19,773 nt of DNA from JAEHDI01 sp035455185 (GCA_035455185.1 DATIFQ010000188.1:1-19773), one strand, 5' to 3'. Counted from the first letter of the stretch, positions 7,728-15,355 are shown. Notes: generated by a model from the letters alone, not told the origin. A program made the numbers and translations.

Positions 7728-8279
7728 TTATCGGCGGCTCGCTGGCGGAATCACGCTATTGAGCCGCGCATAAACCGCCATCTGGCCGTAATGGTCCCAC
7801 GTGTGGCCGATCGCCGCTGAAACCATCGAAGCTCTCGGCACCTGGAAGTCGCCGTAGGCGGATTTCACCATTCCGGTGAGATTCTCGCTGGTTACACTGC
7901 TGACCGCTTTGCGGACGTACCCGAAAGCATCCTTCAGATACTTCACGGCGTCCTCTTTCGTCGCGAGTGATGCAGGACCGTTGTCGTTCGGGCCCGGTTC
8001 GCTTGGGTTGGCCTCTCCCAAGATGCTGGCGCCATACATGTACAACAACGCCGCGGTGTGCGTCACCTGCTGGTGGAACGTGCGCGCGTTCCGGAACGCG
8101 CCCGTGCCCGGGACAAACCCGTATTTCGCCGCGGGCATCTCCTCCGCGAGCGGGACGATCTCACGCTCAATCACCGAAATCTCCTGGTCGAAGATCTTAG
8201 CGATCGACGAGGTGGCCGGATCCGCGCCCAAGAGGGCGGCAGAGGTGACAGCGAACATCCACAGTACACGGCTTCTCAC
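7728..8279 (-). CDS. Exported DinB-fold protein (183 aa)
   Basis: The protein starts with a Sec-type signal peptide (VLWMFAVTSAALLGA, cleavage near residue 19). The remainder is a four-helix DinB/YfiT-type domain. The expected metal ligands are visible: His74 in QQVTHTAALLYM, and His159 and His163 in GHTWDHYGQ. DinB-fold proteins include metal-dependent thiol transferases and many members of unknown role. Export is unusual for the fold but occurs in several acidobacterial paralogues as far as I know. The start is GTG, supported by GGAGG six bases upstream. The 3' end lies 16 bp from the convergent AsmA gene. Confidence 0.8.
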   Translation of the reverse strand: MRSRVLWMFAVTSAALLGADPATSSIAKIFDQEISVIEREIVPLAEEMPAAKYGFVPGTGAFRNARTFHQQVTHTAALLYMYGASILGEANPSEPGPNDNGPASLATKEDAVKYLKDAFGYVRKAVSSVTSENLTGMVKSAYGDFQVPRASMVSAAIGHTWDHYGQMAVYARLNSVIPPASRR

Positions 8280-8342
8280 GAGAATCCTCCAGATTGCGGA
8301 TTTCCTTGATTATCCAGAATCTCTACCCGGGTGTCTACGTCG

Positions 8343-8348
8343 ATTGTA
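8343..8348 (-). promoter_or_regulatory. Putative -10 element of the exported DinB gene
   Basis: The minus strand reads TACAATC 63 bases upstream of the GTG start. It matches the TAnAATC heptamer found before several genes of this window. No good -35 is visible. Confidence 0.3.
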
Positions 8349-8494
8349 TGGTGCAACATCATGAGAAATCAACAACTTAATCCCCACCTGCCGGAACGCA
8401 AATGCGGATGATTCCAACCCAGCGCTCTCGGCGGCCGGCTCTGCGGAAAAGAATTGTGCATTCCGGAAACGCGGAACTTCATCTACTCATCTAA

Positions 8495-9181
8495 ATGACA
8501 GGTCTGGGTATGCCAAGCAAACCGATTTTCCGCCAGTTGTCCGTTCTCGCTCTCACTCTTCTGGTTTTTGGAGGCAATGTGACACCTGCAGACAAGGGAT
8601 CGTTTCCCGAGCCCGCCGTTGACGTCAAGCCCGCTACCGGCAAGCAGACTGCCGTCCTCGCCGGCGGCTGCTTCTGGTGCATGGAAGCCGTGTTCGAACT
8701 GGTGGAAGGCGTTGACGACGTGATCTCAGGCTATTCTGGTGGCACTAAAGAGACGGCGAAGTACGACATCGTTTCCATGGGACGCACCGGCCACGCGGAA
8801 GCCATTCTCATCACCTACGATCCCAGCAAGACTTCCTACGGCCAACTGCTCAAGATCTACTTCAGCGTTGCCCACGACCCCACAACGCTCAACCGCCAGG
8901 GCCCCGATACCGGCCCCCAATACCGCAGCGCCATTTTCTATGCCAACGAGGAGCAGAAGCGCGTCGCCGAGGCATACATCAAGCAGCTCAACGATGCTCA
9001 TGTCTTCCGCAACCCGATCGTGACGCAGCTCGTACCGCTCGACAAGTTCTACACGGCCGAGGCCTACCATCAGAACTACGCGGTGCAGAATCGTTCCAAC
9101 CCCTACATCGTGAACGTTTCTGATCCAAAGGTCCAAAAGCTCAAGAAGATGTATCCCGGCTGCGTCCGCAAAAGGAAATAA
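8495..9181 (+). CDS. msrA: Exported peptide-methionine (S)-S-oxide reductase (228 aa)
   Basis: MsrA reduces the S epimer of methionine sulfoxide in proteins. The signature GGCFWCMEAVF places the catalytic Cys at 59, and Cys223 near the end (MYPGC) is a candidate recycling Cys. Other family segments are present: GYSGG, GHAEAILITYDP, HDPTTLNRQGPDTGPQYRS and FYTAEAYHQNY. An N-terminal hydrophobic stretch (LSVLALTLLVFGG) indicates Sec export, unlike the cytoplasmic E. coli enzyme. ATG 8495 and ATG 8510 are both possible starts; neither has a strong Shine-Dalgarno, and 8510 leaves the more usual short signal n-region. It lies 2 bp ahead of msrB, so the two are co-transcribed. Confidence 0.95.
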   Translation: MTGLGMPSKPIFRQLSVLALTLLVFGGNVTPADKGSFPEPAVDVKPATGKQTAVLAGGCFWCMEAVFELVEGVDDVISGYSGGTKETAKYDIVSMGRTGHAEAILITYDPSKTSYGQLLKIYFSVAHDPTTLNRQGPDTGPQYRSAIFYANEEQKRVAEAYIKQLNDAHVFRNPIVTQLVPLDKFYTAEAYHQNYAVQNRSNPYIVNVSDPKVQKLKKMYPGCVRKRK

Positions 9182-9183
9182 CC

Positions 9184-9696
9184 ATGAACAGGAGAACTTT
9201 TCTGATGGGCCTGTCTTCTTCAGCCTTCTTGCTGGGGAAAGGAAAAACCGTGAAGATTGTTGAATTCTCTGACACCGGCGAGCGCAAAGGCTTGGTCGAA
9301 GTCGAGAAGATCGTCAAAACCGACGAAGAGTGGCGAAGGCAACTCTCACCCGCCGAATTCGAGGTCACCCGCAAGGGAGGCACCGAACGAGCCTTCACCG
9401 GCAAGCTGAACAAGAACTACGCGGAGGGCATCTACCGCTGCGTCTGCTGCGGCACAGCCCTGTTTCATTCGAAGACCAAGTTCGATTCCGGCACCGGCTG
9501 GCCCAGCTTCTTCGCCCCCATCGCCAAAGAGAATGTAGTCGAGAAGTTGGACGCTACCCTCGGCGTGACCCGAATCGAAAACCAATGCGCCCGCTGCGAC
9601 GCCCACCTGGGCCATGTCTTCGACGACGGCCCCCGCCCGACGGGACGCCGCTACTGTATGAATTCCGTCGCCCTTACTTTCGTCAAGGCGCACTGA
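9184..9696 (+). CDS. msrB: Tat-exported peptide-methionine (R)-S-oxide reductase (170 aa)
   Basis: MsrB reduces the R epimer of methionine sulfoxide and complements MsrA. Zinc ligands are the pairs Cys86/Cys89 (CVCC) and Cys135/Cys138 (CARC). The catalytic Cys158 lies in GRRYCMNS, and family motifs FDSGTGWPSF and HLGHVFDDGP are present. The N-terminus MNRRTFLMGLSSSAFLLG is a short Tat-like signal, which fits a zinc protein folded before export. Residues about 19-45 are an extra linker before the usual domain. The ATG lies 2 bases after the msrA stop, with AAAGGAAA inside the end of msrA as ribosome-binding site. The pair probably repairs periplasmic or surface proteins. Confidence 0.95.
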   Translation: MNRRTFLMGLSSSAFLLGKGKTVKIVEFSDTGERKGLVEVEKIVKTDEEWRRQLSPAEFEVTRKGGTERAFTGKLNKNYAEGIYRCVCCGTALFHSKTKFDSGTGWPSFFAPIAKENVVEKLDATLGVTRIENQCARCDAHLGHVFDDGPRPTGRRYCMNSVALTFVKAH

Positions 9697-9738
9697 TGAG
9701 ATCTTTGGGAAGCACGGTACCGTGTGTTGACGAGGCTC

Positions 9739-10650
9739 TTACGCCATCGCCAGGATCGTGTCGAGTTCCGCTGAGAGCTTTTTCAGTTGGTCGGGATCAT
9801 CGGGGTTGTAGCCGTACTCGGGGGAGATGAAGCCCCGGTAGTTGACCTGGACCAGCGCCGACATCACGGCCTTCCAGTCCACATCACCCTCCAGCAGTCC
9901 TCCCGGCGGACCCTGCGGACCCCGCAGTGTTGCCCTGCGGTTCTTTGCGTGCAGCCGCTTGATCCTCGGTCCCAGCGTCAGGATCCAGTCCTGTGGGAAG
10001 CCGTGCGTCAGGATGTTTCCGATGTCGAAGAAGAAACTCAACCATGGGCTGCGGAACTGATCGACAAAGGAACGCGCGTCGAGCGGGCTTACCAGAAAAC
10101 GATTGCCCACGTTCTCCACTGCCATCACGACCTTGGCTTGCTCGGCGTAAGGGAGTGCCTTCCTGAGCTCGGCTGTAATGCGTTCATAGGTGACCTCATA
10201 GCCTTGGAAGAACTTGTTGCCGTATCCCACGTAACCGGGGACGAGCAGCAGGCCATCACAGTTCAGATACACGGCGAACTCAGTCGCTTTCCGGATTGCT
10301 TCGACACCCTTCGCACGGACTTCCGCATCCGGGTGATTCAGGGGATTCTCTCCGAGGGGAGAGACCCACAGCGCGGCGATCGCAACGCCTGCCTTTTTAG
10401 CCTGATCCCCGATCGCTTTCACCTGGTCGGCTGTGGCGGTTGGCACGAATTCGTCCAGCATCGGGACCTCGATCGCGTCGAAGCCGGCGTTCTTAGCCTG
10501 CCGGAAACATTCCTCGATCGGCATCTGCTTGGGAAAATTCACCCGACAGATGCTCTTGATAAAACGACCTCCGGAAGTCTGTGCGTGCGCGAGTCCGGCC
10601 AGCGCACCACTCGCCGCGGCGGCGAATTGTCTTCGGTTGATGACTGTCAT
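9739..10650 (-). CDS. Tat-signalled sugar isomerase/epimerase-like TIM barrel (303 aa)
   Basis: The sequence has an N-terminal signal with NRRQF followed by an Ala-rich stretch ending in AHA (about residue 23), then a xylose-isomerase-like TIM barrel (AP endonuclease 2 superfamily) related to hydroxypyruvate isomerases. Putative metal ligands are Glu179 (AVENVGN), Asp209 (FFDIGN), His234 (LHAKN) and Glu278 (SPEYGY). The substrate is unknown; sugar or keto-acid isomerisation is inferred from family and neighbours. AGGAG lies 8 bases before the ATG. The gene starts 16 bp after the stop of the upstream Gfo/Idh/MocA gene, so it is the third gene of that unit. Confidence 0.85.
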   Translation of the reverse strand: MTVINRRQFAAAASGALAGLAHAQTSGGRFIKSICRVNFPKQMPIEECFRQAKNAGFDAIEVPMLDEFVPTATADQVKAIGDQAKKAGVAIAALWVSPLGENPLNHPDAEVRAKGVEAIRKATEFAVYLNCDGLLLVPGYVGYGNKFFQGYEVTYERITAELRKALPYAEQAKVVMAVENVGNRFLVSPLDARSFVDQFRSPWLSFFFDIGNILTHGFPQDWILTLGPRIKRLHAKNRRATLRGPQGPPGGLLEGDVDWKAVMSALVQVNYRGFISPEYGYNPDDPDQLKKLSAELDTILAMA

Positions 10651-10666
10651 AGAACACGCTCCTGGC

Positions 10667-11773
10667 TTACAGAAAATCGACGCCCAATTCCTTCCATGTC
10701 AGGATCTTCTTGCGATTGATCGCCTCGCGGCCGAGAATCGACGTCAACGCGCCGGAAGCTCCCACGATGATGTCAGCCGCCGGTTTCTTCCCGGTGCGGA
10801 TGCACTCATAGAAGTCGGCGATGTGCCTGTCCCGGGGCGCCCTCTCCTCCGGCGGTGCTAACACCTGCGGCTCACCGCCTTCGTGCGGATAAAACATCGC
10901 CGTGTCCAGATCCACTGCGCCCTTTGTGCCATAGATAAACGTGTGCTGCCACGCGTAGGGCATCTTGGCGGGATGGAAGGCGACCTGCGTGAAAGCCAGT
11001 TTCACCCCGTTGGCGTATTCGTAGCTCAAGGTGTAGCCGTCCATGTTGGTCCGGCCGGGCGGATCGTTCACGTACATGATGTTCCCGCCGAAACCTGTCG
11101 CCCGCTCAGGATAGCTGTTGATCGCCCAGTTGCAGACGTCGAGGTTATGCACGGAGTTCTCGGTGATCAGGTCGCCGGAGCGATTGGGGAAGAAGAACCA
11201 GTCCGCTGAAGAGCCGTCGTGCGCGAGGTCGCTATCATTGTGGCGTTGCGCCTTGACGTAGATCACCTTGCCGGCCACACCCTCATGGATGCGGGAGATC
11301 GTGCCGCGCAGCCGCGGCTCCGAACGCCTCTGAAGTCCGGTTTGGAAGACCGTCTTCGAACTCCGGGCCACCTTCACCAGCTCGCGGATCGATTCCGCTG
11401 TAATACCGATCGGCTTCTCACAATAGACGTGCTTGCCCGCCTTTAGCGCCGCAATCGCCATCTCTACGTGGAGGTCGCACGGTGTAGCGATGAAAACCGC
11501 ACCGATGTCCTTACGATCAATCAGCTTGCGCCAGTCCGAGAATGTCGTGGGCTGGTCGCGCGCGGCGATGGTGGCTGCCCGGTCCAGACGGTCCGGCTTG
11601 ATGTCACAAACGGCAACGACCTTCGCGGTGGGTTCGTCCAACGTCAGTTCCAGGAGATGCGACCCTCGGTTCCCTGTGCCGATGAAGCCGGTACCGATCG
11701 CGCCGGAGTCAGCAGCGGACACGCTGGGCGCTGCCGCGGCCATGCTTCCGATTAGAAAGTGCCTACGATTCAT
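10667..11773 (-). CDS. Tat-signalled Gfo/Idh/MocA oxidoreductase (368 aa)
   Basis: An N-terminal Tat signal (MNRRHFLIGS and an Ala-rich stretch to about residue 21) precedes a Rossmann fold with GFIGTGNRG at 29-37. The family motif EKP lies at 119-121 (CEKPIG), and the C-terminal alpha/beta domain contains ENSVHNLDVCNWA with the likely catalytic His209. Family members oxidise or reduce sugars and inositols with NAD(P). Zymomonas glucose-fructose oxidoreductase shows that such enzymes can be exported by Tat with the cofactor bound. The exact substrate is not readable from sequence. AAGGA precedes the ATG by about 10 bases. It is the second gene of a three-gene unit. Confidence 0.88.
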   Translation of the reverse strand: MNRRHFLIGSMAAAAPSVSAADSGAIGTGFIGTGNRGSHLLELTLDEPTAKVVAVCDIKPDRLDRAATIAARDQPTTFSDWRKLIDRKDIGAVFIATPCDLHVEMAIAALKAGKHVYCEKPIGITAESIRELVKVARSSKTVFQTGLQRRSEPRLRGTISRIHEGVAGKVIYVKAQRHNDSDLAHDGSSADWFFFPNRSGDLITENSVHNLDVCNWAINSYPERATGFGGNIMYVNDPPGRTNMDGYTLSYEYANGVKLAFTQVAFHPAKMPYAWQHTFIYGTKGAVDLDTAMFYPHEGGEPQVLAPPEERAPRDRHIADFYECIRTGKKPAADIIVGASGALTSILGREAINRKKILTWKELGVDFL

Positions 11774-11796
11774 TCAGGGATGATCCTTTCGGTGGG

Positions 11797-11802
11797 ATTG
11801 TA
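11797..11802 (-). promoter_or_regulatory. Putative internal -10 element before the second Gfo/Idh gene
   Basis: The minus strand reads TACAATC in the 68-bp gap between the two oxidoreductase genes, 23 bases before the ATG. It may give the two downstream genes their own start in addition to read-through. No clear -35 is seen. Confidence 0.3.
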
Positions 11803-11841
11803 TAACATCCTCGGGCGCCACTCCGACTGGAAGCGCGGTTA

Positions 11842-13173
11842 TCAGACGTTGTCGGGCTCCGGATGGACCCAGGGGCTGCGGTAGGGCCGTCGCAGTAGGC
11901 GGTTGGCTTCCGAGTCGCCCAAAACCGTATGGTTTACGGGGTCCCAGGCCAGCGTGCGCCCGAGTTGCATCGCGAGATTGGCGAGAATGCAACTCGTCGT
12001 CGAGATGTAGCCCTGTTCGATGTCGGCGACCGGCTTGCCGCGCGAGGCGATCGCCGACAGGAAGTCCTGCATGTGATGCCGGATGGCCGGAGCGACGTGG
12101 CGTTCCAGCCGTTCCTCGGTCTTGTCTTCCGGGTACTGCTCCAGTTCGTACGTGACGTCCCGGTGAATCGCCGGATCGTCCTTGCCCATGGGTGTGAAGT
12201 CGTAGCTCATCACGCTCGCCTTGAGCGTGCCCTTCTCGCCATAAAACGTCGCGCCCCACGGGTACTTGGGATCGGGAGGATGGCCCCAACTCCGGTGCTG
12301 CCACACCACCGACATGTCACCGTAATCAAACGTGGCCGTCTGCGTGTCGGAGATATTCGCTTTCGTATTCTTCTGTACCAGGATCCCTCCCGACGAAGAA
12401 ATCCGTTTTGGCCAGCCGAGGCCCAGCATCCAGCGCACCATGTCAAACATGTGGATGCACATGTCCCCGACGATGCCGTTGCCGTACTCCATGAACGCGC
12501 GCCAGCGTCCGGGATGCACGAGTTCGTTGTAGGGGCGCATTGGGGCGGGACCGGTCCACATGTCGTAGTCCAGATACGCGGGCGGGTTTGTGTCCGGCGG
12601 ATTGCCGGTGGCGCGCATGTGGTAGTAGCAATAGATCTCGACCAGCCCGATCTTACCCAGCTTGCCCTCGTTGATGATCCGGTCCCGGGCCTCGGCGAGG
12701 TGAGGCGTGCTACGCCGCTGCGTGCCGACCTGCACCACGCGCTTGTATTTCCGGGCGGCCGCCAGCATGGCGCGGCCCTCGACGATGTCAACACTGATCG
12801 GCTTCTGGACGTAGACGTCGGCGCCAGCCTGGACGGCAGCAATCATCGGCAAGGCGTGCCAGTGATCCGGCGTGGCGATAAGGACGATGTCCAGATCTTT
12901 TTCAGCCAGCATCCGGCGGTAGTCGGGGTACGTTCGTGGTCTCCTTTTCGATGCCTGCCGGGCGGCCACCCGGTCGGCGGCGTCGGCCAGCATCCTCGAG
13001 TCCACGTCGCAAAGGGACACCACCTCGACCGGCGCCACCTGAATGAGCCGGATCAGATCGCACTTTCCGTACCAGCCGGGACCGATCAATCCGACGCGTT
13101 TTGGCTTCTCGGCAGCGACGGCCCTGGCAAAACTGCCGGCAGCGGCAGTGTGAAGGAATTGGCGGCGATTCAT
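11842..13173 (-). CDS. Tat-signalled Gfo/Idh/MocA oxidoreductase, QKP type (443 aa)
   Basis: A Tat signal (MNRRQFLHTAAAGSFARA) is followed by a Rossmann fold with GLIGPGWYG at 28-36, the nucleotide-domain segment VLIATPDHWHALPMI, and a C-terminal domain with GNGIVGDMCIHMFD, where His241 is the likely catalytic His. The usual EKP motif reads QKP (residues 123-125, YVQKPIS), a variant I associate with large exported members of this family. Length is greater than that of the 368-aa neighbour because of a longer C-terminal domain. CAGGAGAG lies about 7 bases before the ATG. It heads the unit that includes the second oxidoreductase and the TIM barrel. It diverges from the cyclase gene across a shared 107-bp promoter region. 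Confidence 0.88.
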   Translation of the reverse strand: MNRRQFLHTAAAGSFARAVAAEKPKRVGLIGPGWYGKCDLIRLIQVAPVEVVSLCDVDSRMLADAADRVAARQASKRRPRTYPDYRRMLAEKDLDIVLIATPDHWHALPMIAAVQAGADVYVQKPISVDIVEGRAMLAAARKYKRVVQVGTQRRSTPHLAEARDRIINEGKLGKIGLVEIYCYYHMRATGNPPDTNPPAYLDYDMWTGPAPMRPYNELVHPGRWRAFMEYGNGIVGDMCIHMFDMVRWMLGLGWPKRISSSGGILVQKNTKANISDTQTATFDYGDMSVVWQHRSWGHPPDPKYPWGATFYGEKGTLKASVMSYDFTPMGKDDPAIHRDVTYELEQYPEDKTEERLERHVAPAIRHHMQDFLSAIASRGKPVADIEQGYISTTSCILANLAMQLGRTLAWDPVNHTVLGDSEANRLLRRPYRSPWVHPEPDNV

Positions 13174-13213
13174 CTTTGCACTCTCCTGGTTGGAACCGAA
13201 CCTCTATGGGGCA

Positions 13214-13235
13214 GAAGGAAAAGTATAATTCCTTC
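13214..13235. promoter_or_regulatory. Palindrome around a TATAAT in a divergent promoter
   Basis: GAAGGAA (13214-13220) and its exact complement TTCCTTC (13229-13235) flank 8 bases. The plus strand reads TATAAT at 13224-13229 and the minus strand reads TATACT at 13227-13222, so each strand carries a -10-like hexamer. The site lies about midway between the starts of the divergent oxidoreductase (13173) and cyclase (13281) genes. Binding of a dimeric regulator would block both. No -35 of normal quality is visible on either strand. Confidence 0.45.
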
Positions 13236-13268
13236 CGGGCGCAGTAGGTGGCGCCTCGGGGGAAGCGT

Positions 13269-13274
13269 TACAAT
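13269..13274 (+). promoter_or_regulatory. Putative -10 element, possible leaderless start of the cyclase gene
   Basis: TACAATC ends 6 bases before the ATG at 13281, so a transcript starting at the usual distance would begin at or next to the start codon. There is no Shine-Dalgarno in front of this ATG. Both facts agree with a leaderless mRNA, although the alternative TATAAT at 13224 would give a leader of about 45 bases. Confidence 0.35.
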
Positions 13275-13280
13275 CGCCGC

Positions 13281-14285
13281 ATGCCAACGAGACTGGTTTT
13301 GATGTGCGTGCTCTGCACGTTTGTGGTCTCCGCGCAGGCCTCCGCGGGGTGGCGAAAGGGCCAAGGCTACGGATGGGTGTACGGAAAACAGGACGAGGTC
13401 GGCGCACTCAACACCGTCACCGGTCCCGAGCATGTGCTTAAGGCTTTGCGCGCCGTGAAGACCGGCCGGGTTTTCGACCTCGGTGTGCCCCTCGATCGCC
13501 GGTCCTACAAATGGCCAGGGCACTCGCCGACCGAGGTCATGTCGTTTCGCAGCCCCGAAGGCCTCAAGCGCGGCAAGGATCTCGGCCCGTTCGCGGCCGA
13601 CCCGAAAGGCCTGGGCTTCCACAGTTGCGCACTGTTCATCTCAGACAATGTAGGCACTCAGATCGACGGCCTCGGCCACATCACTACCGGCGCAGACAAC
13701 CACTGGTACAACGGATTCCGCGAAGGCGACTACGGCACAGACTTCGGAATCCGCCGGGCGGACGCCGACTCTATCCCACCCGTCATCGCCCGCGGCATCC
13801 TCATCGACGTCGCCGGCTGGAAAGGCGTAGGCGCGCTGCCTTCGAACTTCGCGATCGGCTCCAGGGAGCTTCAAAGCGCGCTGGCGGCACAGGGGACGGA
13901 CGTCGATCCCGGGGACGTTGTTCTGATTCGAACTGGCGTCCTGCGCTACTGGGGAGAAGCGGGGGAGAACCATGCGAAAGTCGCGGAACACGATTCGGCG
14001 GGACTGACGCTGGAGGGAGCCAAGTGGCTGGTCGAACAGAAAGGCGCCGTCATGATCGGCGCCGACACCAGCGGTCTTGAGGTGGGAGCTGACCCGGCTC
14101 TACCAGGCGCGAGTATTCCGGTGCATGTGTACCTGCTCGTCGAGCAGGGCGTGCACATCGGCGAGCTTCACTACCTCGAGGGACTCGCCCGCAACAAGGT
14201 CTACCGCTTTACGTACGTCGCGATGACCAACCGCGTGAAGGGTGCCGTGGCTGGTTTCGCCATGCGCCCCCTGGCGATCGAGTAG
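13281..14285 (+). CDS. Exported cyclase-family hydrolase (334 aa)
   Basis: The product has a signal peptide (LVLMCVLCTFVVSAQASA, cleavage near residue 22) and a cyclase/kynurenine-formamidase-like domain (PF04199 type), a metal-dependent amide or lactone hydrolase fold. The metal motif, usually HxGTHxDxPxH, reads NVGTQIDGLGH at 123-133, so the first and second His are Asn and Gln while Asp and the last His remain. Further family segments are DPGDVVLIRTGVL, GADTSGLEV and VHVYLLVEQGVHIGE. The TQ-DGL-H form is a recognised subgroup as far as I know, but its substrates are not clear to me. A GTG 11 codons earlier is possible; ATG 13281 gives the normal signal peptide. It faces the TlpA gene with a 9-bp gap. 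Confidence 0.85.
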   Translation: MPTRLVLMCVLCTFVVSAQASAGWRKGQGYGWVYGKQDEVGALNTVTGPEHVLKALRAVKTGRVFDLGVPLDRRSYKWPGHSPTEVMSFRSPEGLKRGKDLGPFAADPKGLGFHSCALFISDNVGTQIDGLGHITTGADNHWYNGFREGDYGTDFGIRRADADSIPPVIARGILIDVAGWKGVGALPSNFAIGSRELQSALAAQGTDVDPGDVVLIRTGVLRYWGEAGENHAKVAEHDSAGLTLEGAKWLVEQKGAVMIGADTSGLEVGADPALPGASIPVHVYLLVEQGVHIGELHYLEGLARNKVYRFTYVAMTNRVKGAVAGFAMRPLAIE

Positions 14286-14294
14286 ATCGCGAAG

Positions 14295-14780
14295 TCAGCC
14301 TGCAAGCAACTTGCGGATCGCCTTCTCCAGGGCGGCCATATCGGTCTCGCCAACGAACGACTTCACCAGTCGGCCGTTCCGGTCGTAGAGAAACAAGCCC
14401 GGTAGTGCTCCGCTCCACTTCGGGTCGACGGAGTTGATGAACTTCTCATCATCGTCGACCCGTTTCAGGTAACCCAGCGGGGCTTTGTGCTGTTTCAGTA
14501 CTTCCAGCGCCTTGTTCGTCTCTTCCGGCTCGTCGCAGGAGACGGTGACTACGCTGAGGCCCTTACCGCGGTACTTTGCCTCGAGTTTCACCAGAAGCGG
14601 GAGTTCTTCCAGGCAGGGGGAACACCATGTCGCCCAGAAGTCCACCAGCAGCACTTTTCCCTTATGGGACGCAATAACCCTTTTGTAGGCCGCTTCGTCG
14701 AGCGGAGTGAGTTTCTGCTGCGCGGCGAGCGTGGCCGCCGCCGCAAATAGGATGACAGCCGTCAGAAGGGCGCGGCTCAA
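14295..14780 (-). CDS. Exported TlpA-like thioredoxin (161 aa)
   Basis: A signal peptide (residues 1-20, ALLTAVILFAAAATLAA) precedes a thioredoxin fold with the active site WATWCSPC (Cys53 and Cys56), the cis-proline at 127 (GALPGLFLYDRNG) and a C-terminal helix. It should reduce or isomerise thiols in the periplasm. The start codon is TTG, overlapping the TGA of the redoxin gene in TTGA. The signal peptide reading from this codon and the 4-base overlap support translational coupling. No other in-frame start would keep the signal peptide. A membrane electron donor such as DsbD/CcdA is not in the window. Confidence 0.88.
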   Translation of the reverse strand: MSRALLTAVILFAAAATLAAQQKLTPLDEAAYKRVIASHKGKVLLVDFWATWCSPCLEELPLLVKLEAKYRGKGLSVVTVSCDEPEETNKALEVLKQHKAPLGYLKRVDDDEKFINSVDPKWSGALPGLFLYDRNGRLVKSFVGETDMAALEKAIRKLLAG

Positions 14781-15355
14781 GACGCTTTCTTCACTCGCTT
14801 GATCGTGCAGCCGAAGGCCTTGGTCTCCGCACGTTCTACCGGCTTGCCCGCCAGGACGGAGTCAAGCGCCATTCGCAACCCTTGCGTCTTGATGTTGGCC
14901 GAATTCCGGGAGTCGTCGATGTAGCCGTGATACTGAATGGTCCCGTTCTTGTCCATCACGAAGATCTCGGGGGTCACCTGGGCGCCGAAGCGGTCCGCGA
15001 CAACATTGTTTTCGTCTTTATAGACCTTAAACGAAAACTTGTGTTCAGCGGCGTGCTGTTCCACCTCCGCCGGCGGTTCGCTGCTGTTCGCGTTGACGGC
15101 GACGAACTTCACACCCTTGGGGGCGTAGTCGGCCACGACGGCGTTCATGCGCTCGTTGTAATCGTTCGAGATCGGGCATTGCGTGGCGATGAACATCAGG
15201 ACGGTTACGTCACCCTTCAGTTGCGAGAACTGGACCTTGTTCCCCTTCAGGTCCGAGAGATTGAAATCACCGACCTTCGACCCGAGCTTGAATTCCTGGC
15301 CGAATAGGACGGCCCCGAAAGACGCTGTGAGCCCCAGCCACAACAGTCGTTTCAT
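14777..15355 (-). CDS. Exported redoxin, peroxiredoxin-like (192 aa)
   Basis: After a short signal peptide (LLWLGLTASFGAVLFG) comes an AhpC/TSA-redoxin fold. The motif FIATQCPISNDYNERM holds the putative reactive Cys60, VTPEIFVMDKNG the cis-proline, and the C-terminal KAFGCTIKR a second Cys (183). This CPxS plus GCTIK arrangement matches the PRX-like thioredoxin-family proteins common in Planctomycetes and Acidobacteriota; peroxide reduction has not been shown for them to my knowledge. GGAGG lies 7 bases before the ATG. Its end overlaps the TlpA gene by 4 bases, so TlpA may be its reductant. That link is inference. Confidence 0.85.
   Translation of the reverse strand: MKRLLWLGLTASFGAVLFGQEFKLGSKVGDFNLSDLKGNKVQFSQLKGDVTVLMFIATQCPISNDYNERMNAVVADYAPKGVKFVAVNANSSEPPAEVEQHAAEHKFSFKVYKDENNVVADRFGAQVTPEIFVMDKNGTIQYHGYIDDSRNSANIKTQGLRMALDSVLAGKPVERAETKAFGCTIKRVKKAS

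Noticed and set aside
9713..9724. Perfect 12-bp palindrome CACGGTACCGTG between msrB and the convergent TIM-barrel gene
   Set aside because: It has no loop or T-run for a terminator and is far from any start codon. It may be chance; I did not list it as a feature.
9787..10719. Plus-strand open frame of 310 codons
   Set aside because: It is the complement of the Tat-signalled TIM-barrel gene, with no domain and no start signal.
11929..13302. Plus-strand open frame of 457 codons
   Set aside because: It lies antisense to a clear Gfo/Idh/MocA gene. Its His/Val/Arg/Gly-rich translation is typical of the complement of a GC-rich gene.
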